From the NCBI GenBank assembly GCA_900016865.1, contig FIZI01000035.1:1-39234 (forward strand): a stretch of DNA of 39,234 bases, written 5' to 3'. Below, piece by piece: positions 8,467-17,160 of the stretch (positions are counted from its first letter, which is position 1; every line of letters begins with the position of its first letter). Source of the DNA: an uncultured Clostridia bacterium. GTDB lineage: Bacteria; Bacillota; DTU014. The position numbers and the translations under genes were made by a program. A model generated the notes under the pieces. The model was not told the origin of the DNA, did no database searches, and was given only the letters and a program-made list of their open reading frames with translations.

Positions 8467-10665
8467 TTAGTCAACTGAGATGTCGACAACATCTCCGTTC
8501 TCTATGACCGTAGAGAAATCCGCCGGTTCGCCGTTCACTATGAGCCGGACACTGCCTCGTCCGGAGGCTCTCAATCGGTTCACCGTGTTGTCCAGATCGA
8601 GATGCTCAAGCAGTGTCGCCAGGATGAACGTCGGAGGCTCAGGCACCTTGACTGTGATCTCATCGCCGTCGGATATGCGGTGTTCCATGCTTGACGGTTC
8701 ACCGTTGACTATGACTTCGGCATCCGTGTCGCCGTTGTACAGGCTGATCTCCCTGCCGTTAAGGGTCACCTTTACTTCGTGTCTGATCTCTTCTCTGCCT
8801 TTGGCAAACACATCCGATACGGTCAACGGTATTTCACGAATCTCATAGTCGACAACATCGCCGTCATTTATCCTGTACTCTCCGGACACCTGCGCGCCGT
8901 TGGCCGTGTACTCCACCTGCGACACAAGAGCAGTGCAGGCGCGACCGTTGAGAGTGTACGATATGTACCTGTAGTGTTCGTCATCACCTGTCAAATTTTT
9001 CAACACTCTTGCAACTGACCTATCGAACTCCGCCACGACTCGATCACGGTCTCTCAGCCTAGTGTCTAGAGATATCGACTGGCCATCTCTCGTGATAGTC
9101 GGCACAATGGTATGCCGTCGGCCCCTAAAGACAAACGACACTTCCTTGTAATCGACCAGATCCCTTACAGTCACAGAAGGCTGTTCACCATCAACAGGGG
9201 GTATCACTTGGATCTCGTCGTTCTCGTGGACTGCAGTGTCGAGCGACGCCCCCTCGCCGTTGACCAAGAACTGGGCAGGCCTCCCAGGTGTGCCTTTTAC
9301 AACGTGTACTTTGCCATTCACTTCTATAGTCATGCCCGGCCCCGGCCTGCCGTGGAGCTGTCGGACCCCAATACCGGAGGCTATGACAGCATCAGCAACA
9401 GTAGGAGTACCCAGGTGCATGAGCCTGGCAGTATGCCCGTTGACCTTTACTGTGAAAAACGCAGACGAGCTCCTGGAACGAGCAGTCGCAGCAATGCCGA
9501 GCGGGGTTATAGCTATAGGCCCCTCGAGCACTCCGTTGATTCCAGAGACATCTCTGACTATCTCGTGGCCCCTAACAGCGACCCTTCCTGTTGACAAGCC
9601 CAAACGCGCCGCCAGTTTGGCAGGCAGCCCAGGAGTCAAGCTGCCTCCACCAATACAGATGACTGCCTGTGGCTCAGACCCATTGAGTTCTAAGATCTTG
9701 TCGGCAATAGCCTGTGCCAACTGGTCTATCTGCTTGTCGACAGCCTCAAGTATTTCCTGTGCGTCTACTACGCATGTTGTTCCCAGCACATCTGTGTACT
9801 CGATTGAGCCTCCTGGCCCGATCAAACGTTTGACTCGCTCCGCCTCTGTAAAATCGAGTAAGTACTGCTGGCACAACTCGTCCGTTATTTCGTCGCCTGC
9901 AATCGGCACCATACCGTATGCACTGATCTCGCCGCCTGACGTGATAGCGACGTCGGAAGTACCTGCTCCAATGTCCACCAGTGCGAGGTTGAGCTGTCTC
10001 ATCGTAGGCGGGATCGCAACTACGCTTGCAGCGATAGGCTCAAGCGTGATCGAAGAGACCTCCAAGCCTGCCTGCTCTACGGCAGAACACAGCGAGTCTA
10101 CGACAACCCTGGGCAAAAACGTAGCGATCGTATCGACCGCAATGACTTCACCGCGCTGGCCGATCAGATTGCCAATCGGATTTCCGTCGAGTTCGTATCT
10201 AACTACGCTATAGCCCACACAGAAGTAGCGGTCACTGAGAGTCGGCGCAGAAGCCGCTGCGCGCAACAGATCTCTCTGCGCAGAGACTACCGACTCCAGT
10301 TCCAGTGTCCGGACATCCTGCTCAGTTATCTTGTTGAGGGGTGAAATCTTGATGGAGGCAGTCCCCGGATGCGTCACAAGTGCCCTGCCCGCGGCAGCAA
10401 CTGCCGCCCGCTCAAGCTTGACCTGGCATCGCTCCTCTAGCCCGTCCACTACGCGGCGGATCAATGCGGACACAGACGGTATGTCGTGGATCTGGCCGTC
10501 AAGCACCGCCCGAGTCTCATGCTCTGCTATCTCAGCAGACACCAGCTCGAGCTCCGAACTGGCAGTTGCCCTGACAACCAATCCGGCCACCTTGCGAGTA
10601 CCGATGTCAAGCGCCAGTATGAGATCATCATCTGTGTGCAGCTCTGCTCCAGTAGGTACCGCCAC
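8467..10665 (-). CDS. FtsA-like actin-fold protein with C-terminal beta-grasp-like repeats
   Basis: A protein of about 732 residues. The first about 380 are an FtsA/PilM-type actin-like ATPase, with phosphate-1 loop ALDIGTRKVAGLV, phosphate-2 LALVDIGAGTSDVAI, and the adenosine motif VICIGGGSLTPGL. A 1C-like insertion lies between them, as in FtsA. The remaining about 350 residues contain at least five units ending in a pattern close to 'NG-x5-8-I-x-(D/N)GD-x-V', for example VNGEPADFSTVIENGDVV. Such endings recall ThiS/MoaD/TGS beta-grasp domains. No FtsA C-terminal amphipathic membrane-targeting helix is evident, so it is not a standard FtsA and there is no ftsZ beside it. The GTG at 10665 has GAGGGG 8 bases upstream; a GTG at 10674 is too close to that site. 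Its role in division, polarity or a cell-envelope scaffold is unknown. Confidence 0.75.
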   Translation of the reverse strand: MAVPTGAELHTDDDLILALDIGTRKVAGLVVRATASSELELVSAEIAEHETRAVLDGQIHDIPSVSALIRRVVDGLEERCQVKLERAAVAAAGRALVTHPGTASIKISPLNKITEQDVRTLELESVVSAQRDLLRAAASAPTLSDRYFCVGYSVVRYELDGNPIGNLIGQRGEVIAVDTIATFLPRVVVDSLCSAVEQAGLEVSSITLEPIAASVVAIPPTMRQLNLALVDIGAGTSDVAITSGGEISAYGMVPIAGDEITDELCQQYLLDFTEAERVKRLIGPGGSIEYTDVLGTTCVVDAQEILEAVDKQIDQLAQAIADKILELNGSEPQAVICIGGGSLTPGLPAKLAARLGLSTGRVAVRGHEIVRDVSGINGVLEGPIAITPLGIAATARSRSSSAFFTVKVNGHTARLMHLGTPTVADAVIASGIGVRQLHGRPGPGMTIEVNGKVHVVKGTPGRPAQFLVNGEGASLDTAVHENDEIQVIPPVDGEQPSVTVRDLVDYKEVSFVFRGRRHTIVPTITRDGQSISLDTRLRDRDRVVAEFDRSVARVLKNLTGDDEHYRYISYTLNGRACTALVSQVEYTANGAQVSGEYRINDGDVVDYEIREIPLTVSDVFAKGREEIRHEVKVTLNGREISLYNGDTDAEVIVNGEPSSMEHRISDGDEITVKVPEPPTFILATLLEHLDLDNTVNRLRASGRGSVRLIVNGEPADFSTVIENGDVVDISVD

Positions 10666-10697
10666 AGCCAACACCCCTCTTTTCCGAGCAGATTCGA

Positions 10698-11255
10698 TCA
10701 GTATTCGATACCTAATCTAGCAGGAATTCCCCTCTCGTATGGATGCCTAATGCATCGCATTTCTGTTATCAGATCAGCCATATCTAAGATCGCCTTTGGG
10801 GCTTTCCTGCCTGTCAAAACCACCTCAACATGCTGTGGTCGCTCCTTGAGGCACTCTATGACTTCCTCGCACGAGAGCATCCCCAAATCGAGCACAACAT
10901 TGAGTTCGTCAAGTACCACCAAATCATACTCACCGGACAAAACCGCTTTTCGTGCGTCTGCCCAGGCATGCTTGGCATGCTCAATATCCTCGGGAGAAGG
11001 CCTGCCAGTGATAAAGGACGGGCTTCTGCCCAACTGGCGGATCGTAAGCTCCGGGCTCAGCCGTTCTGCCGACCTCAGCTCAGAGGTCGTCCCGCCCGCC
11101 TTCATGAACTGGAGGACAATCGCTCTCATGCCGGATCCTACTGCTCGCATGCATAGCCCGAGCGCTGCCGTAGTCTTGCCCTTGCCGTCACCCGTGTAGA
11201 CCTGGATTAACCCTCTATGTTGACTGACCTCGGCACTTGCACTGCTCTCATGCAC
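10698..11255 (-). CDS. cobO: Cob(I)yrinic acid a,c-diamide adenosyltransferase
   Basis: CobA/CobO/BtuR-type corrinoid adenosyltransferase, which transfers the adenosyl group of ATP to Co(I) corrinoids to make adenosylcobalamin forms. The P-loop is YTGDGKGKTTAALG near the N-terminus, then the Walker B-like YDLVVLDELNVVLDLG. The family ending PKAILDMADLITEMR...HPYERGIPARLGIEY is complete. The frame opens at 11285, but a GTG at 11255 preceded by CGGAGGG is favoured. It overlaps the MATE stop by 8 bp (GTGCATGA), indicating translational coupling. No other cobalamin biosynthesis gene is nearby, so it probably serves salvage or corrinoid-dependent enzymes. Confidence 0.92.
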   Translation of the reverse strand: MHESSASAEVSQHRGLIQVYTGDGKGKTTAALGLCMRAVGSGMRAIVLQFMKAGGTTSELRSAERLSPELTIRQLGRSPSFITGRPSPEDIEHAKHAWADARKAVLSGEYDLVVLDELNVVLDLGMLSCEEVIECLKERPQHVEVVLTGRKAPKAILDMADLITEMRCIRHPYERGIPARLGIEY

Positions 11256-12657
11256 TTGGCTCGCCCTCCGCTTCGTCAGCGACATTCACTAGTCTAATCC
11301 GCTTCCAACGTCCGGTAGCATAGTATATCACGCTGATAGTCGCTCCCACATAACTGCTGACAGCAGTGGCAATCCAAATACCTCTGCTGCCGAGTTGCGG
11401 CATTGATGAAAGCCATCTGGCGAGAGGGACTCTCACGACCCAAAGGCTGAGAGCAGAGAAAAACATCCCTGGGACTGTGTCTCCTGCCCCGCGCACCAGG
11501 CTGTTGAATATAAACATCAGCGAGAATGCCACATATCCAATGCTGACGATGCGCAAATACTCGGCGCCTAGCCTAAGCACCTCTTCGTCGGATGTAAAAA
11601 GCCGCATAAGAATCCTCGGTGTAAACTGGGCAATCCCTGTCACGGCCAACGCTATGCTCGCGGCGATCAGACATGCCCATATAAGTACTTGTTTCACTCT
11701 GCCATACTTGCGTGCCCCTATATTCTGGCCTGCTACAGTCGACGTTGCGAGTGCCAGAGACTGAGCGGGCATCATGGCAAATTGATCAAGCCTTGAGGCA
11801 GCTCCAAACGCGGCAACCACAGCTGTTCCAAATGAGTTAACGATGGAACTCATAGCCATTATACCCAAAGACACGATAGTCTGTTGAACGCCCGAAGGCA
11901 GCCCCACTACGAGCGTCTTGCGAGTGAGCTCTTTGTCCAGCCTTAGCCTGAAACCACGCAGATCAAGGAGCTTGCCATCCCGCCCAAGATACCATATGGC
12001 CAAAATGAACGATACAGCATGCGAGATAACAGTCGCTATAGCCGCTCCTGCAACTCCCAAAGGTGGAAGAGGGCCGATACCGACAATGAAAAACGGGTCC
12101 AAGACAAGGTTGAGAACGACTGCAAGTGCGAGGAATTTCACAGGCGTCTTGGAGTCCCCTAAGCCCTGCAAGATAGCAGACACAAAGATATATCCTGTCA
12201 TGAACAGTGTGCCCAGGAAGTGCACCTTGAGATAGCTCAATGCCATTGGCCGTATTTCCAAAGGCACATTGAGAAGCGCAAGCATCCGTTCACTTAGGGC
12301 AAACCCTACTACTGTGACCACCGCGGATCCCAATGCAGCCAGTGTTAGTGAGTTGGCGATTGTCTTGCGTACCATGTCGTACTGCCTCGCACCCGCGAAC
12401 TGAGAGACCAAGACAGTCGAAGCCATGCTCACGCCCATGAGCAACGCCACAAGGAACATGATTATAGGGAATGACGCTGATACAGCACCCAGAGCTGCAG
12501 CACCCACGAATTGGCCGACCCATATCGAGTCTACTGTATTGTACAGCGCCTGAAGCACATTTCCCAAAAGAAGCGGGAGAGAGAAGGCCACCAAATGGCC
12601 TGGTATACTACCTATCGTCAAGTCTCGTCGATGCAACGATGCTGTTGAATCCGTCAT
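11248..12657 (-). CDS. MATE family efflux transporter
   Basis: A 469-residue protein with twelve predicted membrane segments in two homologous halves, each beginning with the characteristic SLPLLLGNVLQALYNTVDSIWVG-like or GLPSGVQQTIVSLGIM-like helix. The family acts as a Na+ or H+ coupled exporter of drugs or metabolites. The frame opens at 12720, but GGAGGA 6 bases before the ATG at 12657 sets the start. Its stop overlaps the start of cobO, so it is part of the pseudokinase-to-FtsA gene unit. The substrate is not determinable. Confidence 0.9.
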   Translation of the reverse strand: MTDSTASLHRRDLTIGSIPGHLVAFSLPLLLGNVLQALYNTVDSIWVGQFVGAAALGAVSASFPIIMFLVALLMGVSMASTVLVSQFAGARQYDMVRKTIANSLTLAALGSAVVTVVGFALSERMLALLNVPLEIRPMALSYLKVHFLGTLFMTGYIFVSAILQGLGDSKTPVKFLALAVVLNLVLDPFFIVGIGPLPPLGVAGAAIATVISHAVSFILAIWYLGRDGKLLDLRGFRLRLDKELTRKTLVVGLPSGVQQTIVSLGIMAMSSIVNSFGTAVVAAFGAASRLDQFAMMPAQSLALATSTVAGQNIGARKYGRVKQVLIWACLIAASIALAVTGIAQFTPRILMRLFTSDEEVLRLGAEYLRIVSIGYVAFSLMFIFNSLVRGAGDTVPGMFFSALSLWVVRVPLARWLSSMPQLGSRGIWIATAVSSYVGATISVIYYATGRWKRIRLVNVADEAEGEPSA

Positions 12658-12685
12658 GCAGAGTCCTCCACTCTCTTGCCTTGTC

Positions 12686-13189
12686 TTAGCCGCGGTTATC
12701 GCAGTCGGCGTTTGGGACACTTGATTCGATCAGTCGTCTGACTTCAGCAGTTGCCAGTCGGTCGCACCTGACGTTGCCCTCATTTCCAGCGTGTCCCTTT
12801 ACCTTGTTCCATTCGATCTTATGTACCCGGCTCAAATCAAGAAGAGCCTCCCACAAATCACGGTTTTCTACCGGAGCCTTGCGGGCGTTCAACCATCCGT
12901 TGAGCTCCCACTTTTCAACCCAGCCTTGGGTGAATGCATTAATCAAGTATGCACTGTCTGAATAGAGCTTCACTCTGCAAGGATACTTAAGAAGCTTGAG
13001 CGCTTCCACAGCCGCAGTCAGCTCCATTCGCTGGTTGGTCGTGTAAGGCTCGCTTCCGCTTATCTCTCTTTCATAATCTCCATATATCAGAAGCGCGGCC
13101 CAACCGCCAGGACCGGGATTGCCTGAGCATGCACCATCAGTAAAGATTTCTACGGTCTTCAATGTGTCAGTACCACCGCTGTTGCTCAT
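12686..13189 (-). CDS. rnhA: Ribonuclease HI
   Basis: Cleaves the RNA strand of RNA-DNA hybrids. All four catalytic acids are visible: Asp in FTDGACSGNPGPGG, Glu in NQRMELTAAVEAL, Asp in LYSDSAYL, and the final Asp in VRCDRLA, with the active-site histidine in KGHAGNEGN. A basic-protrusion-like segment (GWVEKWELNGW) precedes the C-terminal part, so this is an E. coli-type enzyme. The length of 167 residues is normal. GGGGTGAG upstream supports the ATG at 13189 rather than an earlier start at 13252. The gene follows the cyclo-ligase by 4 bp. Confidence 0.95.
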   Translation of the reverse strand: MSNSGGTDTLKTVEIFTDGACSGNPGPGGWAALLIYGDYEREISGSEPYTTNQRMELTAAVEALKLLKYPCRVKLYSDSAYLINAFTQGWVEKWELNGWLNARKAPVENRDLWEALLDLSRVHKIEWNKVKGHAGNEGNVRCDRLATAEVRRLIESSVPNADCDNRG

Positions 13190-13193
13190 GAAC

Positions 13194-13817
13194 TCACCCC
13201 GAAACCACTCGTTTGACGCGGATATCCCAAGGATCTCTGGGCAATCGCTCAACGAGCTGTTCCTTGAAGCAAACTCCTATGGTTAAGCACTCCCCGCTCA
13301 GCCTAGGTAGGAAGCGGTCGAAATAGCCTGCTCCGTAACCAATCCTATAGCCCTCGCGATCAAACGCCACTCCCGGGATGACAGCCAACTCGATCCGCTC
13401 AATCTCTCTCTGATCCGCAGGCTCAAGGGCGAGGCCAGGCTCAAGAATACCAAAAGCGCCTTTGACCAAGTCTCTTGATAGGTCAAAAACCCTCACGATC
13501 TCCAATTCTCGGCTGTCACGCACGACTCTTGGAAGGTAAAGCGCTTTGCCTGAGCCAAGCGCATGGGATAGGAGGTCCTCGGTCGATACCTCGTTGCGTA
13601 TGGGCATGTACGCCAAGACTCTACTGCAACTGGAGTACTCCTCATCGGCCATGACCAGCTGCATCACTTGACTGCTCCTCCGCTTGTGGTCGTCTCCTAG
13701 GATATTTGACCTAAGCTGAAGCATCTTTCTTCTAATATCGTCTTTGGACGGCCGACTTGACCCATCGACCCTGAGATCGGTCATAAGCATCCCATTTCTA
13801 CCAGCTTCTAGGGGCAC
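13194..13817 (-). CDS. 5-formyltetrahydrofolate cyclo-ligase
   Basis: Converts 5-formyl-THF to 5,10-methenyl-THF at the expense of ATP, returning stored folate to the one-carbon pool. The family begins with the K-x3-R-x3-L-x2-R pattern (KDDIRRKMLQLR). The signature glycine-rich segment GVAFDREGYRIGYGAGYFDRFL-type loop lies at about residues 150-171. The GTG at 13817 gives 207 residues; ATG codons at 13790 and 13784 are alternative starts closer to the family's usual N-terminus, and none has a strong ribosome binding site. It is packed between the pseudokinase (26 bp upstream) and rnhA. Confidence 0.88.
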   Translation of the reverse strand: MPLEAGRNGMLMTDLRVDGSSRPSKDDIRRKMLQLRSNILGDDHKRRSSQVMQLVMADEEYSSCSRVLAYMPIRNEVSTEDLLSHALGSGKALYLPRVVRDSRELEIVRVFDLSRDLVKGAFGILEPGLALEPADQREIERIELAVIPGVAFDREGYRIGYGAGYFDRFLPRLSGECLTIGVCFKEQLVERLPRDPWDIRVKRVVSG

Positions 13818-13843
13818 TGAAGCAGGCTCAATGACCCGGACAT

Positions 13844-15322
13844 TTACGAGTCCGAGCCTTCTACATCAAGAGGAGTTCTCTCCTCACTCAACACTGTCCT
13901 CTCAAGCGATGTTATGCGCCAAACAGAGTCTATCTTGGTGAGGCCAACCTCGTCGCGCCTGAACATCCTCACCCACTCATCTTGATCTACAAAGGACTCA
14001 GTATACGTAGCCACAAAGCGAGCGGATGAGGCCGAGTCATCATGTTCGATCTGTGTGACCTGCAAATCGTCGACGATAAAGGGTGCCCGTATCTCACGAT
14101 CAGATTCGGCATCGCCACCTGCTATCGGGAGACGAGGGTAGTAGATCTGCTGCATCTTGCGAACCACGTGAACCGTTGACGCACGTGTTATGATGCTAGT
14201 CCTACCCTCAACGCCTTGAGCCAACGCCTCTTCCAAGACATCAGGTTCTGACTCAGCATAAGCCTCGTAGTAGGCCATAACAACCTCTTCAGCGGTCATG
14301 TCAGCTGTGATAATCGGAGGGCTTTCCGGAGTCGTGACTTTCAGCAAGACCAGTGCCAACACGACGATGCCGACAATCAAGATAGCTGCTCGGTTTCGGC
14401 TTAACCATCGTTTCCTCCGCCAAGCTCTGTCGGACATCTGGACACGGTGTTGCTTGCGCTCAAACGCTTCCTTTTCACTTGGCGAGGACGTAAAGGCTTC
14501 TCTTTCAATGATGCCGCGAAGTTCAGCACAGAACTCGCCCATAGACGAATATCTTCGACTAGGCTGCTTCTCCAAGAGCCTGTTGACGACTTCAGCTATA
14601 TCCCCGCTTATGTCCGGATTGAGGTATCTGGGATCTACGTGTTTCTTGTGCAACACATTTTCGGCTATGTTTTCACGGGCCGGATCATCAAAAGGCTTGA
14701 CCCCTGTCAGGAGTTCGTACATGAGGACTCCAAGCACAAACATGTTGGACTTGGATGTCCACTCATCGCCTGAGACAGACTCAGGCGCAAGGAAATTGTC
14801 AGGATCCTCGATGTTTCCACGAAACTCCCGAAGCGCGGCTGAGACACCTGGGTCGACAATTCTCACTTCCCCGTCCTCTGTGATGAGCACATTGCGATCA
14901 GACAAGCCCCGAAAGGTTAATCCAATGTCTTCGTATTTCTGACATGTTTCTGCGAGAGCCAGAATCCACCTCACCGCGACCTCCGGAGATACAGTCCGAT
15001 CCTTCAAGAAGTCAACGAGGTACACTGCGCCTGGCGCGTCCTCTCGTTCGATGTAGTACTTGCCGTCGATTCTGCGTACTCCGTGAAGCCTCAGTAGCAC
15101 AGGACTAGCGACGTTCGAGATGAGTCTGGCACGCTCCTGTATTTCTCTAGAGCGCTCCAGTACCAGACGCCCCTTGATGTCTGCTGAGAGCCCGAAGCTC
15201 TCAAGAGCCGTCACCTGGCCGTCCCGCTCGCTTTGAACTCGCAAGACCTCGAGTCCAAAACTGGTTTGACTCTCATCGACAATGTTTACGACCGGGGTTG
15301 CCTTTTCATCACTCACGCCCAT
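13844..15322 (-). CDS. Membrane protein with degenerate protein-kinase domain (pseudokinase)
   Basis: A 492-residue protein with a cytoplasmic Ser/Thr-kinase-like domain (about 20-275). One membrane helix (about 311-328) is preceded by a very basic stretch, and an extracytoplasmic domain of about 160 residues follows. The kinase fold is recognisable from FLAPESVSG (APE motif), SNMFVLGVLMYELLTGVKPF (helix F) and RRYSS. The catalytic loop reads FRGLSDRN at 137-144 where active kinases have H-R-D-x-K-x2-N. The catalytic Asp and Lys are therefore absent, while the DFG position keeps Asp as DPG (157-159). A clear VAIK lysine is also missing. The outer domain starts MTAEEVVMAYYEAYAES, reminiscent of NTF2/SnoaL-like modules. 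An ATP-binding or scaffold role is likelier than phosphotransfer. It is the first gene of the unit below the 15396 promoter. Confidence 0.75.
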   Translation of the reverse strand: MGVSDEKATPVVNIVDESQTSFGLEVLRVQSERDGQVTALESFGLSADIKGRLVLERSREIQERARLISNVASPVLLRLHGVRRIDGKYYIEREDAPGAVYLVDFLKDRTVSPEVAVRWILALAETCQKYEDIGLTFRGLSDRNVLITEDGEVRIVDPGVSAALREFRGNIEDPDNFLAPESVSGDEWTSKSNMFVLGVLMYELLTGVKPFDDPARENIAENVLHKKHVDPRYLNPDISGDIAEVVNRLLEKQPSRRYSSMGEFCAELRGIIEREAFTSSPSEKEAFERKQHRVQMSDRAWRRKRWLSRNRAAILIVGIVVLALVLLKVTTPESPPIITADMTAEEVVMAYYEAYAESEPDVLEEALAQGVEGRTSIITRASTVHVVRKMQQIYYPRLPIAGGDAESDREIRAPFIVDDLQVTQIEHDDSASSARFVATYTESFVDQDEWVRMFRRDEVGLTKIDSVWRITSLERTVLSEERTPLDVEGSDS

Positions 15323-15395
15323 GCCCTCCTTTCAGGCTAGCAGACGAGTCCATCGCTCGCCCGGCCGCTTCTGACAACTCGCAAATATCAAGACG

Positions 15396-15404
15396 ATTAT
15401 ACCA
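15396..15404 (-). promoter_or_regulatory. Extended -10 promoter for the pseudokinase gene unit
   Basis: On the minus strand the sequence reads TGG-TATAAT, a perfect -10 hexamer with the TG extension. It lies about 75 bases before the pseudokinase start and has no good -35 box. Placement is consistent with driving the pseudokinase, cyclo-ligase, rnhA, MATE, cobO and FtsA-like genes. Confidence 0.6.
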
Positions 15405-15831
15405 TATGGCCTATACGGTTTGCTGCACACTGCAGCTCGGCACGAGACGTCCTGCGGGGTGGCTGTTGATCTACGTGGGATTTTGCGGCAGGCCTGCGGG
15501 CGTATGCGCGCTGAGACTGGATGGCTCTATATATAGGGTCTGATTTGCGTATGCGGGTAAATGCAAATGACGAGAAAAAATCTCGTCGTATGTTGGACAC
15601 CGCATATGAGTCTGGTGTACTATCAGTGTAGTTGCATCCAATATTTGGGGATCCCATCTATATGAGTTCATTTCTCGACGCCTACTCGCTATTCAGTCCG
15701 TCATTCTGGCTCCGTTCACTGTCTGCGCCATCGCACAAGCTCTGCCTACTCTGGCCCCACTCTGGCCCACTCCGATAAGACAGTTCTTTCTCTATCGTTG
15801 ACTGCGAGCTGTCTCAACAGCCGGTTCTGAA
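15405..15831. other. Long intergenic region with short hairpins
   Basis: About 430 bases lie between two divergent promoters with no convincing gene on either strand. A 7-bp perfect inverted repeat GACGAGA-AAAAA-TCTCGTC occurs at 15569-15587. A 10-bp palindrome GCAGGCCTGC lies at 15488-15497, and two tandem copies of a CTCTGGCCCCA-like unit occur near 15753-15773. An AGACAG...CTGTCT pair flanks about 15778-15814. None has a T-tract. The short reading frames here lack ribosome binding sites. Confidence 0.4.
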
Positions 15832-15859
15832 TTGACCCCTAACCATATAGACATAACAA
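15832..15859 (+). promoter_or_regulatory. Possible promoter of the YqhV-family gene
   Basis: TTGACC at 15832-15837 and TAACAA at 15854-15859 are separated by 16 bases, about 35 bases before the start codon. The -35 is good and the -10 is weak, so the call is tentative. Confidence 0.35.
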
Positions 15860-15893
15860 ATGCCCAAATTAGTTCCCTAAAGGAGGAGCGTCT

Positions 15894-16163
15894 ATGAGCC
15901 CAAATGAAGCCTCGGTCGTAAGGAACATGGCTTTGCTCCGGACTCTATCGTCGTTCATTGAGCTATGCGCCGCGTTTGCCATCATTCGGTGTGGTAGCAT
16001 CAAGTGCGCCCTCAGAATCAACTCTCTGCTCGGGCTTGCCGGGCCGTTGTTTCTCGTTGCAGTCACAGTGGTGGGGATTTCGGGAATGATCGGCGAAATC
16101 AGACCCGCCAAGCTGGTACACATTTTGCTTGGTATTCTCTTAGTCATTCTCGGGACTCGCTAG
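15894..16163 (+). CDS. YqhV family membrane protein
   Basis: An 89-residue protein with two to three hydrophobic segments. The first part, LLRTLSSFIELCAA, and the downstream RINSLLGLAGPLFL, GMIGEI and KLVHILLGILLVILGTR match the layout of Bacillus YqhV (DUF2619), a small membrane protein encoded near the spoIIIA locus in Bacillus. The function is unknown. AAAGGAGG lies 7 bases before the ATG, a near-ideal ribosome binding site. It stands alone between two long intergenic regions and is not next to spoIIIA genes here. Confidence 0.75.
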   Translation: MSPNEASVVRNMALLRTLSSFIELCAAFAIIRCGSIKCALRINSLLGLAGPLFLVAVTVVGISGMIGEIRPAKLVHILLGILLVILGTR

Positions 16164-16223
16164 TCTAAAATGACTCCGTCCCAGAAAGCCGACCATAAGC
16201 GTTATAAGCTGGGAATTATCTGG

Positions 16224-16252
16224 TTGACACGCCTTCCTGGCATCCGTATAAT
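16224..16252 (+). promoter_or_regulatory. Perfect consensus SigA promoter
   Basis: TTGACA (16224-16229) and TATAAT (16247-16252) are separated by exactly 17 bases. It lies 67 bases before the start of the LolA-like secreted protein, which has a GGAGG ribosome binding site. This is the strongest promoter seen in the window. Confidence 0.9.
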
Positions 16253-16319
16253 GAATACATGGTGCGCTTGGAAGAGCCTTTTGTAGCGCCCATTAAGTGA
16301 CAGGAGTGGAGGACTATAC

Positions 16320-17090
16320 ATGGCTTCTACCGGCTGCCATAGGGCCAACAAATTCCTTTATGCTATCATTTTTGCTCTTATTCTGGCCTTCCCTCTAGCA
16401 GCAGTTGCTGACGAGGACGTCTCCTCAACAGCCGACCCGGATTCAATAGATTCGATAATTCAAGGCTTTGTTGACCTGGTTACCAACCTTGACGATATAT
16501 CCACGACAATAATCCAAGTCCCAGCCAAAGGCAGCAACTCTCTTGCGCTATCGGGTCGAGTCATGTACAGCAGATCTCAGAATATGCTGTCTTTTTCTTT
16601 GGTAGATCATCCTCTGCTTGGGGGATTAACCCTGGTGCTCGACAACAACGATTCCGCAGTATACTTCGTTTCACCGAGCTCCGCGGAGGCGTTCAAGATG
16701 CCAGCCGAACTGGCTGCTGCACAGCTTGCGGGCCTGGGTCTTGGAACTCAATACAGCGACTCGCTGATGGTAGCCTTTGAGCAGATGTTGCCTATTAGCG
16801 TTCTCTCGAACTTCAATCTGGAACCTATGGGCCATGCACAGAATGACGGCAAGGACTACTGCCTCTTGAAGGCGACTCCCAAGGACAATGGGACTGACGG
16901 CGAAGAGAGGTCGTATGACTACGCTGTGATCTGGGTAGATCCGGACAACTTCCACCTCTGCCGTCTGGAGCAGTTCTCTGGTGAGGAGAGCAAAGGTGCT
17001 TTCTTGCTCGTTGACTCATCTTACAACTGCGGCCTTACAAAGGCGGATTTCATGGCCCCACTACAGGGCAAGGGTATAGTCGAGTTTTGA
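16320..17090 (+). CDS. Secreted LolA/MucB-like protein
   Basis: A 256-residue exported protein. It has a basic N-terminus, a hydrophobic core (about 12-29) and a probable signal peptidase site near AVA-DE at residues 28-30. The mature part alternates short beta strands in a manner typical of the LolA/LppX/MucB fold: 'SGRVMYSRSQNMLSFSL', a YAVIWVDPDNFHLCRLEQF hairpin-type stretch near residue 200, and a late F-A-P-L segment. Members of this fold carry or bind lipids and hydrophobic groups. In Bacillota related proteins are usually lipoproteins, but no lipobox Cys is visible here. It shares a promoter with the beta-rich secreted protein 70 bp downstream, suggesting a common envelope task. Confidence 0.55.
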   Translation: MASTGCHRANKFLYAIIFALILAFPLAAVADEDVSSTADPDSIDSIIQGFVDLVTNLDDISTTIIQVPAKGSNSLALSGRVMYSRSQNMLSFSLVDHPLLGGLTLVLDNNDSAVYFVSPSSAEAFKMPAELAAAQLAGLGLGTQYSDSLMVAFEQMLPISVLSNFNLEPMGHAQNDGKDYCLLKATPKDNGTDGEERSYDYAVIWVDPDNFHLCRLEQFSGEESKGAFLLVDSSYNCGLTKADFMAPLQGKGIVEF

Positions 17091-17160
17091 CAACATGCAG
17101 GGTTTCGCCTTTTCACCCTATCCATCGACCTCCTGCCGGCGCCGTACTGGAGGGTTAGCA

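Noticed and set aside
9236-10213. 325-residue plus-strand open frame
   Set aside because: It is antisense to the FtsA-like gene, has low-complexity Ser/Thr/Pro composition and lacks a plausible ribosome binding site.
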